A program made the position numbers and the translations under genes. From the NCBI GenBank assembly GCA_017465745.1, contig JAFTVM010000071.1, forward strand, positions 1 to 44,266: DNA of 44,266 nt. Direction: 5' to 3'. Below are positions 25,001 through 33,395 of the stretch, piece by piece (within the stretch, counting starts at the first letter, position 1; the number at the start of each line of letters is the position of its first letter). Source of the stretch: Oscillospiraceae bacterium (GTDB lineage Bacteria > Bacillota > Clostridia > Oscillospirales > Oscillospiraceae). A model generated the notes under the pieces. It was not told where the DNA came from. It saw only the letters and a list, made by a program, of their open reading frames with translations, and did no database searches.

Positions 25001-28000
25001 TTCTTCTTTGAGCGATATTTTGAATGATCTAAAGCTTATCTATGAAATCATCGATAACGCCCGGTCTACATACCAGTTCTACTTCGATCTGTATGAGTTT
25101 ATGCAGGAGCGCGGAATCAGGAGCAAGGATAAAACACTGGAGGATCTTTATTTCAGCCGCTATGCCGAAGGCTTCCCCTCTGACGTTTGGCATAATGCCA
25201 CTGAGGGCAGCACCCATTATTACGGCGAAGTGACCACCGGCATGGTGTATCCCTTCCCGAAGCTGAACAGTATGGATTACTACGGCACCTGGCAGGAGCC
25301 TCCTCTGGCCGGCGGTCTGGCTTACTATGAGACCTACCAGAGCGGTACGACCAAGACCGATGGTTATTATTTCGACCGTGCTGAGACTTCCAACCTGAAC
25401 AGTGATGATGATACCGTCATTGTGGCTGACGGCTATGCAGTTTTCAGCGGAACAAAAGATGACACCATCTATGTGTACGCAGAAAATGGTACCACGCCTC
25501 TGGCAGGTCCGCTGGAGCCTGAGCCCAACGGCATTACCCTGACTTCCGCTACCAGCCCCGACGACAGCTCCTACTATGTCACCAAGCTGCCCACGCTCAC
25601 GGTGGGGGCAGGCAACAGCGGTAAGAGTTACTATGGCGCCATCAAGATCGTCGTCGTGCTCGGTGATAAGTCTGAGGAATTCTGGGCCCTGTACAATCCC
25701 AACACCGCCATCTCCCAGATCAACAAGGTGGAAGTCAACAGCGGCGCCGTTTCCTATCCCGCAAATCCCGATACCATTCTGATCCGTACTGCCCGTCAGT
25801 TTGCTTCCATGAACGCTGCGTCCGTGAAGAACGTCTGGGGCAAGGATTACACCTTTATCCAGCAGTTGAATCTGGACGCATCCACCTATAACTGGGGAAC
25901 AGGCAAAACTGCTCCCGTTGTCAACGGCATTGGTACGGACGAGGCTCCCTTCAATGCTACCTATACCAGCATCGGCGGCTACGTCGAAAAGCCCGCCATC
26001 ATCGGCCTGCCCACCACCAGCGGCTACTTCGGCAACATCGGCTCTGACGGCCTGATCTCCACGCTGAACATTCAGCTGGACGGTGGAGAGGATGGTATCA
26101 CCATCGGCACCGAGGAAACCAAATACGCCGGTCTGCTTGCCGCTGTCAGCAGCGGCAGCATCGAAGATGTGGATATTCTGCTCGATGGCAAGATTACTGT
26201 GAACGCTGTCAACGGTGCGGGTCTCCTGGCAGGTAAGGTGTCCGGCGTCAAGGTGACGGATACTGCCACCGGTGAAGAGACAACTTCCGCTGTCATCACG
26301 GACTGCGATATCGGCCTCGTCCTCGATAAGACCGGCGCGTCCAATGGCGATGTGGCTGTCAATGCATCCAATGCGGGCACCGGCGTGGGTGAACTGCTGG
26401 GCGCCAGTGTCAGCAACTGCTCCATGACATTTGTCAACCCCATCACCACCACCGCAACAAACTTCGGCGGCTTTGCCGGCCAGGCAGAGAATCTGACCGC
26501 CGATATGATCCCCGCCATGTTCAAGGGCCTGACTGCTGAGGCTGCCAATGCCGGCGGCTTCGCGGGTAGCCTGAAGGGCGGTAAGGTTACCAACCTGACC
26601 CTGTTCCTCGAGGGTGATTTCGAAAACACGGTCGATGAAGAAAGCACTGTCGAAGACACTGTGATTGCCGGCGCAGCCGCAGTCGTCGACAGTACTGAAC
26701 TGCAGAATGTCAACGTGAATCTGAAGGGCAGCATGACTGCAGACAGTGCAGCCGGCGTTTTCGGCAAGGCTTCCAACGCTGTTGTTGATAATTCCGGTAT
26801 TACTGTCACCGGGGGATCCATCAACGGTACCACTGCCGCAGCCGGTATGGCACTGGATATCAATGTCGGCAGCTTCAGCAGTACGTCTGTCTCCCTTCAG
26901 GACGCTGCCATCACCGCCGACGACACTTCCGGCCGTGCAGCGGGTTACGCTGTTACGGTGAGCGGCACCGTAAAAAATGGCTCCGTCGTTATGGGCGGCT
27001 ACACCTATAACAAGAAGCTGGATACAAACAACAAGCTTGTCAATGTATCCTTTGCTGGACCTACATGCGCTGCACAGATTTCCGGCGGTGCGGATGCCGC
27101 AGGCTTTGCCTGTGAGATCAGCAATGATATCACCGATTCCAAGGTTGCGGGTATGGGTACCATTACCTCCGCCGGCAACGCCGCAGGCTTTGCCGCGACG
27201 ATCAGCGACAAGGGCATCCTGATCAGCGGCAACGGCGTCACTCCCGCGCTGGTCAATACCTCCGCCGATTACCGCTATAACAGCAATGACAACCTGACCA
27301 TCACAGGCGCCAATGCAGCAGGCTTTGCCGTGAATGTGGGTCAGAATGTCAGCCTGAACAACTGCTACGCCCTGGGCAAGATTGTCGGCGTTTCCAATGG
27401 AACCACTGCACCCGTCATTGCGGGCTTCGCAGTCAACAACGCCGGTACCATCAACGGCGCAAGCGCCAACGTCACCATCGACGGCGGCAGTGCATTCATT
27501 GCAGGTAACTCCGGCACCGTGGTCAACAGCTACGGCTGGTACGGCAACGGCAGCACCTCCACCACCGACAATGTGACCACCGCCGAGATCAGTAATTCCG
27601 GCGCAGGCAAGGTCACCAGTGCATACTTTGTCGATCTGGATGTGCCTGTGGATGACACCTGCACCAGTGCTGTGCTGTATAATGCCGATGGCGTCATGAA
27701 TCAGACCAGCCCTGTGAATCTGACCATGGATGCCCTGAACGGCAAGAACGGCACCAGATGGTTTGCCGGCGGCGTGTACGATGCCTACTCCTACTCCAAG
27801 ATGAGCACCGGTTATGTCTATCCCATGCTCCGTGCCCATTACGGCAACTGGGCAAATCCGCCCCAGTACGCATTCGGCGTGGCCTATTACGAGCAGTATC
27901 AGGACGGCACATGGAAGATCATGGTCCATGACCTGTCCGATCCCAGCCAGACGGTGGAAAAGAAGCAGGTGAGCAGCAGCGATGAGTTCAATGAAGAAGG

Positions 28001-31000
28001 AATCATCAAGGATGCCGGCTACGCGCTGTTTTACAAGGCGGTGTCCGCACCTGTAAAGGTTACCGGCGCTACCATTGGAGACGTGCTTCCCATTCTTACC
28101 ACTTCTCTGAATTCTGATATTGTCTACAGCTTCCACAAGCTGGTTCCCACGCAGTCCACCGTTACTGTCACGGAGATCCTGGTCAATCCCGAACCCGGCG
28201 ATGCGGCAACATCCGTCACCATTGGTGCAGACTATGCCCTTGAGTTCGGTTCCGTGAACACCCATGTGATCCGTACCGAAGATCAGCTGGCAAAGGTCAC
28301 CAACAGCGGCAGCTACAGCCAGACCCATGACATTACGTTGACCAAGAACTTTGCCACCATTAAAAACTTTGCCGGTACTTATGCAGGCAACGACTACGCT
28401 CTGAATGCATCCGCAGCTGCCAACGGCTGGATGAACGGTGTTGCCTCTGATGGTTCTGTCAGCAATCTGAATCTGACCTTGGGCAATATCAATGCTTCCG
28501 CCTTCGGCGCAGTCAGCGGCAGCGTCCAGCTGGACAGCCTGACTGTCGGCAATATCGGCAGCAGCGGCAGTATTGCCACCACTGTCAACAATTTCACTGT
28601 TGACAAGATTGTCACCACCGGAAATGTGGAAGGCTCCATCTTCGATACCATCAGCGGTACGGTGACCCTGAGCAAGGGCCTGACCATCAATGGCAATGTT
28701 ACTTCCGCCAACGGTGCCATCGGCACTGTCAGCGGTACTCTCAATTGCAGCAATATCACCGTCAACGGTGACATCAGCGGCAAACTGATCGGCAGCATCA
28801 ATGCATCCACAGACAAAACTCTATCCATCACCGCTGCTACGGTCAGCAGCACCGGTACTGTGATCGGCACGGTGGCGGCTGATTCTGATATCGCGTTCTC
28901 CCTGAGCAATACAGAGAAAGCGCTTGACGGCGTTATTGTTGGCACAGTCGATGGTAAGAAGCTGAATCTGTGCAACCTGAACCTGGGCGACCTCGGTACC
29001 AATGCACGGCTCGTCAATGAAGTGAAGGGAAGCGCTGAGTTGAATCTTGGCGCCATCACTGTCGGTGATGTGGCTGGCAGTCTGGTCAATACCATTTCCG
29101 CAGGTGCGGTCAATGCTGATTCTATCACCACAAACGATGTTTCCGGCAGCTTGTTCGGTACGGTCAGTGGCGATGTGACCGTCGGTGGAATCAATGCCGC
29201 AGCAGTCACAAAGCCCCTGATCACGAGCCTCAATTCCGGCACTGTCACCACCGGCAATATTACCATGACCTCCCGTTCTCAGCCTCTGGTCGGCACGTTC
29301 GCCGGCGGCACTCTGCAGGGTGCTGCGCCTGCGGAGGATACCCTCAATCAGGCTGCCCTCATGGTCAATGACGGTAACGATTCCATCGCTGCTGTCCTGT
29401 TCGCCGGCGACGTTGACGGTATGGTCAGAAATTATTCCATTGCCTCCGCGGGCCTGAATGCAAATCTCGTGGCGAACCTTGACGGCTTTATGACCGATGT
29501 CACTGTGAATGTGACCGGCGATGCCTCTGCAAATGTCGTCGCTAAGCTGAACGGCGAACTGAGCGGTACGGCCATTGGAGTCGCCGGAAAGATGACCGCA
29601 AGCGCCATTGGTACCACCGGCTCCGGTGCTGTGCTGAGCGGTGTCAGTGTTACCACCGGCAGTGCGGACTTCACCAACAGCGAAAGTGCCATTGGCGGCG
29701 TTCTGGTTGCTGCGAATAAGACCTCCATCACCGATTGCAGCGTGACCGCCGGTACGGTCGCTGTGAAGGCATCCGGCAATTTTGGTGTCATCGCGGATCA
29801 GATTCCTTCCGGCGAGACCCTGTCCGGTACCAACGCGATGGTGAACACCCTGAACATTACCCTGAGCGGCGACGCCAATGTCGGTGGTCTGGTGGGCACC
29901 AACAACGGTGCGATCTCCGGCAGCGCGCTGACCAACAAGGACGGCGGCAACGCACAGGTCAATCTGACCGGCGCAGATGACACGACGCTCGTGTTCGGCG
30001 GTCTGGCTGGCATCAACACCGGCGTCAAGACCGATTCCGTTAACGCAGGTATTACCAGCAACGGCAAGACCATGCTGAATGTTGCCTATACGCAGACTGC
30101 TTCCGACAAGGCCATCATCGGTGGTCTGGTTGGTGCAAACAGTGGTACCATCACCGGTACAGGCAGCACGACCGCAACCGACGTATCCGGCATCATCAAC
30201 CTGGTTGCAATCGATGCATCCGGCGAGATCAACCAGACCGGAACCGGTGCGGACAGAGTTTACGTCATCGGCGGCGCAGTTGGTAAGATGACCGGCGGCA
30301 CCGTCAGCAATGTCTACGTCAATGTTTCCGTCGATACTGATTGGATGAATGCCCAAAAGACTGATACGGTTAGCGGCAATACCTTCAACGTGACCAGCGA
30401 GGACAAGGGCCCTGTCGGTATGTTCGTCGGATATGCCTCTACTGGTACTTTTACAAGCTGTTACAATAACCACAAAAATAACGACACGTACCAGTTTATT
30501 GGACAGGCAGGCGTTGCAAAGAACGCTCTGAGCAATACCTGGGCTTCTCTGGGAGATGTTGACCAGAAGACCGTTTATGGTGATAGCTTCAATACGGAGG
30601 ACAACACGTATACAGTTGATGGCTTTACTGTGTACCCCGCAGAATTTTATCTCTCTGTTGTCCCGGCCTTTAACGGTTGTTATTTCTATTATCAAAATGA
30701 AACAACAATCAAAGAGCAGATGGTAGGCTATGATGAGTATTTCTACTCCGTAAGTGAGCACTCTGGAAGCGTATTCTCTGCTGGTAGTGCTTTCACCGGC
30801 AAATTTGATCCTTATACTCTTTCTGTTAATAGTAGCCAATCTTATTCTGATAAAAACTACTATTACAACATTCCCAACACCGATCAATACGGCAAGATAA
30901 CAAGAATTGTATATTCCGAGGAACGTGAATTGTTCTGGTATAGATATAAAGCCACCCTGTATTACATGGATGAAACTAATACGGAAACGTCCATTGATCC

Positions 31001-31418
31001 CAAGGAAGATACGGGCTTTAGAAAGAAGACCTTCACCTTCGACATCTATACTCTGAATAGTGAATTGACAGCAAACGGGAAATATTTCCTCAGTACCGGA
31101 AATATGACTGTTGGTGAAAATGGAAGCATCGAACTTCCGTCTGAGTTTAAGCCTTACGAGGAAATCTACAAGAATGTTTTCACGTATAACGGTTCTCAGC
31201 TTACTGCCACTTCCTCCTATGATGTTGCCGCTGTTCTGTCGAATTTCTACTCCGTTAAGGAACCGGAACTGAAGTTTACTGCCGGCACTTTCAAATATGG
31301 AGATGTCACGGAATTCAGTCTGCTTCCTGTCACAGAAAACGGAAAGACGTATCTGGAGTATACATTCAATCATCTGGACGACGTAAAGTATGAACGTCAG
31401 TACGTAACCTACAAATAA
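22053..31418 (+). CDS. Giant type IV pilin-like adhesin with beta-helix body
   Basis: This 3121-residue protein begins with an 18-residue basic leader ending RRSRG, then YTLTEMLAVVGIIVALIAIA with Glu5, a textbook class III prepilin N-terminus recognised by PilD. The body is far beyond normal pilins. Residues about 650-810 contain GLUG-type repeats (GGLVGYAKSH, GGFIGNSQLT, GGFVGTSHGT). About 955-1036 is a helical insert. Long Gly/Ala/Thr/Asn-rich beta-helix stretches occupy about 1250-1916 and 2083-2763, separated by a duplicated module. The last 300 residues are Tyr-rich, different in composition and unrecognised. There is no LPxTG and no C-terminal membrane anchor. The start is tentatively the ATG at 22053, with GAAAGG about 10 bases upstream; an ATG at 22044 is possible. 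It heads an operon with three minor pilins. Inference: a pilus-tip or surface adhesin displayed by the pilus machine. Confidence 0.9.
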   Translation: MRKRLIERIAKPTRRSRGYTLTEMLAVVGIIVALIAIAIPSVIAISNALRFAQANNYAKSIFLAAQQNLTEMRSDGGLAPLQGVSSDERLIDSGHCGFPDEDWSDEYVYTASRLNDLTSYNLVLPVNSVEATIRDQQVIIEYNPITGNVYSVFYCDKAEENILSDYIDDKLPRDKGDRKKRMIGYYAGSGLSSSELEVEHAASSIEFTNGEEGIVTVKIAMPDLYIGSYSEFAKGLSVKLTIASAMTDGSAGTFQVQIKEAGEDGGNCALDTDGRTVLITYALDSLADKRSFANLSAGIADLGAEAVALDNSLTPAALTTLTDVSKFAILPGENISIEADIDFEAEAGRPAVTVDKANLDGVNPMFEYLEEIAPGEFVLAVSNGRNLQNLNAIAPSVADLVDTVIFTDDIYWNKTVDYYNGKYKGAEESYANSADEAPARALPYFVPIHNENLFGTAKFIYMDGSYDELSLLEQILSALIGSNYQRSERVPTLTDELDSQKNANGEEIATTHAIIDGGDHKVFFLNVDSTRYQVPANGKFYATGTYQVIDYYFTGLFGYVNTTVSNLHVVNPIIKGHDFADVVTTNTSTYTDPATGALIGAGGYNTLVTNCSVYLDTKIQGFNWSYADHGSHQAQTDYSKTADQTWYGVSGQGAVGGLVGYAKSHRTTNGVIDGDLAHLAFADCFAAVPVSGTMRGIVTDYDNNSSPDKDFGYSNGVGGFIGNSQLTNFYKCYASGNVRVSNTYAKSSGSSDDITTYLGLGGNGRLSMGGGGFVGTSHGTRYTNCFASGSVKNITDTTATGGFVGMMCYDETKAYGHQASGTSSEKVAQRTVFENCYSIGMCLDSSGYFLENFSGTNGKIDVNYGTLKAYYSADYYRLYAPYQVMEGKDPKYQTYYIFKDSYYLSQYSNNKKVKQHSSNKCANPIGYSDLIDLHVKYDTATWISNEDPEGQIELLKNYNLDASVIEAVYGMVRDLISDYFKNGSSLSDILNDLKLIYEIIDNARSTYQFYFDLYEFMQERGIRSKDKTLEDLYFSRYAEGFPSDVWHNATEGSTHYYGEVTTGMVYPFPKLNSMDYYGTWQEPPLAGGLAYYETYQSGTTKTDGYYFDRAETSNLNSDDDTVIVADGYAVFSGTKDDTIYVYAENGTTPLAGPLEPEPNGITLTSATSPDDSSYYVTKLPTLTVGAGNSGKSYYGAIKIVVVLGDKSEEFWALYNPNTAISQINKVEVNSGAVSYPANPDTILIRTARQFASMNAASVKNVWGKDYTFIQQLNLDASTYNWGTGKTAPVVNGIGTDEAPFNATYTSIGGYVEKPAIIGLPTTSGYFGNIGSDGLISTLNIQLDGGEDGITIGTEETKYAGLLAAVSSGSIEDVDILLDGKITVNAVNGAGLLAGKVSGVKVTDTATGEETTSAVITDCDIGLVLDKTGASNGDVAVNASNAGTGVGELLGASVSNCSMTFVNPITTTATNFGGFAGQAENLTADMIPAMFKGLTAEAANAGGFAGSLKGGKVTNLTLFLEGDFENTVDEESTVEDTVIAGAAAVVDSTELQNVNVNLKGSMTADSAAGVFGKASNAVVDNSGITVTGGSINGTTAAAGMALDINVGSFSSTSVSLQDAAITADDTSGRAAGYAVTVSGTVKNGSVVMGGYTYNKKLDTNNKLVNVSFAGPTCAAQISGGADAAGFACEISNDITDSKVAGMGTITSAGNAAGFAATISDKGILISGNGVTPALVNTSADYRYNSNDNLTITGANAAGFAVNVGQNVSLNNCYALGKIVGVSNGTTAPVIAGFAVNNAGTINGASANVTIDGGSAFIAGNSGTVVNSYGWYGNGSTSTTDNVTTAEISNSGAGKVTSAYFVDLDVPVDDTCTSAVLYNADGVMNQTSPVNLTMDALNGKNGTRWFAGGVYDAYSYSKMSTGYVYPMLRAHYGNWANPPQYAFGVAYYEQYQDGTWKIMVHDLSDPSQTVEKKQVSSSDEFNEEGIIKDAGYALFYKAVSAPVKVTGATIGDVLPILTTSLNSDIVYSFHKLVPTQSTVTVTEILVNPEPGDAATSVTIGADYALEFGSVNTHVIRTEDQLAKVTNSGSYSQTHDITLTKNFATIKNFAGTYAGNDYALNASAAANGWMNGVASDGSVSNLNLTLGNINASAFGAVSGSVQLDSLTVGNIGSSGSIATTVNNFTVDKIVTTGNVEGSIFDTISGTVTLSKGLTINGNVTSANGAIGTVSGTLNCSNITVNGDISGKLIGSINASTDKTLSITAATVSSTGTVIGTVAADSDIAFSLSNTEKALDGVIVGTVDGKKLNLCNLNLGDLGTNARLVNEVKGSAELNLGAITVGDVAGSLVNTISAGAVNADSITTNDVSGSLFGTVSGDVTVGGINAAAVTKPLITSLNSGTVTTGNITMTSRSQPLVGTFAGGTLQGAAPAEDTLNQAALMVNDGNDSIAAVLFAGDVDGMVRNYSIASAGLNANLVANLDGFMTDVTVNVTGDASANVVAKLNGELSGTAIGVAGKMTASAIGTTGSGAVLSGVSVTTGSADFTNSESAIGGVLVAANKTSITDCSVTAGTVAVKASGNFGVIADQIPSGETLSGTNAMVNTLNITLSGDANVGGLVGTNNGAISGSALTNKDGGNAQVNLTGADDTTLVFGGLAGINTGVKTDSVNAGITSNGKTMLNVAYTQTASDKAIIGGLVGANSGTITGTGSTTATDVSGIINLVAIDASGEINQTGTGADRVYVIGGAVGKMTGGTVSNVYVNVSVDTDWMNAQKTDTVSGNTFNVTSEDKGPVGMFVGYASTGTFTSCYNNHKNNDTYQFIGQAGVAKNALSNTWASLGDVDQKTVYGDSFNTEDNTYTVDGFTVYPAEFYLSVVPAFNGCYFYYQNETTIKEQMVGYDEYFYSVSEHSGSVFSAGSAFTGKFDPYTLSVNSSQSYSDKNYYYNIPNTDQYGKITRIVYSEERELFWYRYKATLYYMDETNTETSIDPKEDTGFRKKTFTFDIYTLNSELTANGKYFLSTGNMTVGENGSIELPSEFKPYEEIYKNVFTYNGSQLTATSSYDVAAVLSNFYSVKEPELKFTAGTFKYGDVTEFSLLPVTENGKTYLEYTFNHLDDVKYERQYVTYK
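25236..25800 (+). repeat. Internal module, copy 1, of the giant pilin
   Basis: Encodes TGMVYPFPKL, YYGTWQEPPLAGGLAYYE, then ADGYAVF and ILIRTARQFASM. The same series recurs about 2570 bases later with substitutions, so the protein is built from duplicated beta-helix-plus-module units. Confidence 0.7.
27808..28300 (+). repeat. Internal module, copy 2, of the giant pilin
   Basis: Encodes TGYVYPMLRAHYGNWANPP, GVAYYEQYQDGTWK, then DAGYALF and HVIRTEDQLAKV, matching copy 1 in order and spacing at the protein level. The two copies have diverged at the DNA level. Confidence 0.7.
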
Positions 31419-31434
31419 GAAAGGAGCGTAAGTT

Positions 31435-32292
31435 ATGAATTCCATCGTCAACAAACTTCGCTCCAAATCCGGTGCATCCATGCTGATTGCGATCGTGTTC
31501 ATGATGTTCTGCCTTTTCGTTGGCGGTGCCGTCCTCGCGGCGGCATCCGCCAACGGATACCGGGTCAAGCATCTGTCCGACCAACAGGACTTCCTGAATC
31601 AGCGCTCCGCCTGTCAGCTTCTGGCCGACGAGATCGATGGAGCCGGGACTGTCAAGGCAAAGCTGACCGTTAGCGACATCGATATCCGCTACGATCCCAT
31701 TACGGTCCTCGCCAACGGCAGCAAGGTTCCCGACACGAGCCGTTCCACCATCCTGGATCACGCGATCACCTTTTCCGCCCAGTTTACGGAAACAAACACC
31801 ATGTCAGCTGTCCAGAGGATCATGTATGAGACTGCGGTTCTGCGTTACCTGGCAGAAAATGAGATTGATCTGGGGGACTCCGCCCTTACTGTGAAGCTGG
31901 AGGGCTTCTACTATGGCCCCAAGGTGGGCGAAGCATCCAATGCCTTTGGTTTGGGTGATTTCTGGTGCAAAAACAGCACGGGCTATGTCACGGAGGGTTC
32001 CATCGATATCTATGGCATTCCTGCCGCCGATGGAGCCGCGTCCGACAGCTTTACTGCCAGCTTCGCCTCCGGAACCGGCAACCGGCTGTATGATTTCTGT
32101 ATCGGCTTCGGCGCGTATACCCAGATGACTGTCTCTGCCAATGCCTATACCAGTGAACTTTCGGTCGGTCCCATCACAGCAACGGAGAATCTCACTGTTA
32201 ATTCGGTCAGCGGTGACTGGGATGTCACCAAGCTGAGCAACAGAATCACGATCTCCTGGGATCCTGCCTACATCGAAAAAGGAGGTGCATAA
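31435..32292 (+). CDS. GspK/PilX-like minor pilin
   Basis: A 285-residue protein with leader MNSIVNKLRSKSG, cleaved before ASMLIAIVFMMFCLFVGG. Position 5 of the mature chain is Ile, not Glu. Loss of Glu5 is characteristic of GspK-type tip pilins, which sit first in the fibre and cannot dock under another subunit. The long globular region after the helix also fits GspK/PilX rather than a major pilin. AAGGAG precedes the ATG, 17 bases after the giant pilin stop. I do not recognise a specific globular domain. Confidence 0.78.
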   Translation: MNSIVNKLRSKSGASMLIAIVFMMFCLFVGGAVLAAASANGYRVKHLSDQQDFLNQRSACQLLADEIDGAGTVKAKLTVSDIDIRYDPITVLANGSKVPDTSRSTILDHAITFSAQFTETNTMSAVQRIMYETAVLRYLAENEIDLGDSALTVKLEGFYYGPKVGEASNAFGLGDFWCKNSTGYVTEGSIDIYGIPAADGAASDSFTASFASGTGNRLYDFCIGFGAYTQMTVSANAYTSELSVGPITATENLTVNSVSGDWDVTKLSNRITISWDPAYIEKGGA

Positions 32293-32294
32293 GC

Positions 32295-32633
32295 ATGAAG
32301 CGAATCTTACGAAAGATTTTATCCAGAAAGGGCGAAAGCCTGGTTGAAACCCTGTGCGCCGTCCTGATCTTTACCCTTGCTTCCGTCGCTATGTACTCCA
32401 TGATTATGGCTGCCGGTAACATTAACGACACGGCCAAGACCGTTGACCGGCAGGTGCAGAGCCAGATGCTGGTCGCAGAAAAGGCAGAGGGCGACGGCAT
32501 AGAGCAGACCCTCACGATGAAGATCACGCCGAAGGGCGGCTCCGCACTCAGTGAGACCATCCCCGTTGAGGTCGAGCTCTATCAGGCGGAGGACAATGGC
32601 TTGTTCTCCTACTTCAGAAGCACAGGAGGCTGA
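32295..32633 (+). CDS. GspI/PilV-like minor pilin
   Basis: This 112-residue prepilin has leader MKRILRKILSRKG, cleaved before ESLVETLCAVLIFTLASVAM, with Glu5 present. The first mature residue is Glu instead of Phe, which is uncommon but seen in minor pilins. The short size and the SLVE start are typical of GspI/PilV. GGAGGT precedes the start. The gene is tightly packed between the GspK-like and GspJ-like genes. Confidence 0.8.
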   Translation: MKRILRKILSRKGESLVETLCAVLIFTLASVAMYSMIMAAGNINDTAKTVDRQVQSQMLVAEKAEGDGIEQTLTMKITPKGGSALSETIPVEVELYQAEDNGLFSYFRSTGG

Positions 32634-32635
32634 GC

Positions 32636-33247
32636 ATGAAGAGAATGAATGCGGGTTTTACCCTGATCGAAATGCTGGCCGTTCTGGTGGTTCTGGTCAT
32701 CCTTGTGGCCGGTATGGGCGCAACGATGAATACGGGTATGCTGATTTATAATGAGGCCGTTTTTGAGTCCGACAGCGCATCCATGGCCGGAATCCTGAAC
32801 ACAGCGCTGGGCGATATCCTGCGATACAGCGTGGATATCGAGATCAACGAGGGTACTGCTGCAAATCCGGAGGATGCCTTTGTGGACGCTTCCGGCAGCT
32901 ATATCCTGAAGGATGATGTCGGTTTCGTTTTTACCAGTGTCGAATACGGTATCCGTGACGCCTATTTCCATATCCCTTACGAGCAGGGAAATAAGGCCCG
33001 CGGCGTCCTGCAGATGCGGAATCTGGTAAACTCGGATATCGTGGAGCTTGTCAATATCGGCGCTTACCCCGATCTGATGGTCAATGATTTTGAGATCACC
33101 TATGTGGCACCCGGCGCCCCCGATTCCAATGGCAATCCCCTGCGCGGCGGTTACTTCGAAATCAGCTACGAGATTCTTAGCAAATCCAACCCCCAGCTGA
33201 AGCGGGAAGTGGAGACCGTTGTCCGGCTGATCAATATCTCCGAATAA
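32636..33247 (+). CDS. GspJ/PilW-like minor pilin
   Basis: A 203-residue prepilin with leader MKRMNAG, cleaved before FTLIEMLAVLVVLVILVAGM, with Glu5. The globular part is of GspJ/PilW size. AGGAGG lies just before the ATG. It is the last gene of the giant-pilin operon, followed by a hairpin. Together with the two genes upstream it forms a set equivalent to GspI-J-K, the known tip complex of type II and type IV systems. Confidence 0.82.
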   Translation: MKRMNAGFTLIEMLAVLVVLVILVAGMGATMNTGMLIYNEAVFESDSASMAGILNTALGDILRYSVDIEINEGTAANPEDAFVDASGSYILKDDVGFVFTSVEYGIRDAYFHIPYEQGNKARGVLQMRNLVNSDIVELVNIGAYPDLMVNDFEITYVAPGAPDSNGNPLRGGYFEISYEILSKSNPQLKREVETVVRLINISE

Positions 33248-33261
33248 CGTGAATTAATGTC

Positions 33262-33298
33262 AATACCCCCGGTATTCCATGGGAATATCGGGGGTATT
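33262..33298 (+). terminator. Hairpin at the end of the giant-pilin operon
   Basis: AATACCCCCGGTATTCC and GGAATATCGGGGGTATT form a 17-bp stem (one G-T wobble) with a 3-base loop, 15 bases after the last stop. It lacks a clear U tract, so it may act with the next hairpin or with Rho. Confidence 0.65.
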
Positions 33299-33324
33299 AC
33301 TGTTCCAAAGCATGCGCGCAGCGC

Positions 33325-33353
33325 AAAAAAGCCGCCCCTGAAAGAGGGGCGGC
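33325..33353 (-). terminator. Intrinsic terminator of sdaA
   Basis: GCCGCCCCT (33331-33339) pairs with AGGGGCGGC (33345-33353), loop GAAAG. On the minus strand it follows the serine dehydratase stop and is succeeded by TTTTTT. Confidence 0.85.
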
Positions 33354-33395
33354 CGGTAATACTACGGTTAATTTCCATTGACTCCGGGAGGCTGC

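Noticed and set aside
22053-31418. Giant protein as an autotransporter, RTX or sortase-anchored adhesin
   Set aside because: No beta-barrel end, no RTX nonapeptides and no LPxTG. The N-terminus is a prepilin type and the operon contains minor pilins.
22329-31568. Very long open frames on the minus strand opposite the giant pilin (about 841, 1099 and 915 codons)
   Set aside because: They are antisense shadows caused by the biased codon use and repeats of the plus-strand gene. Their translations are low-complexity with no domain pattern, and they lack proper starts and ribosome binding sites.
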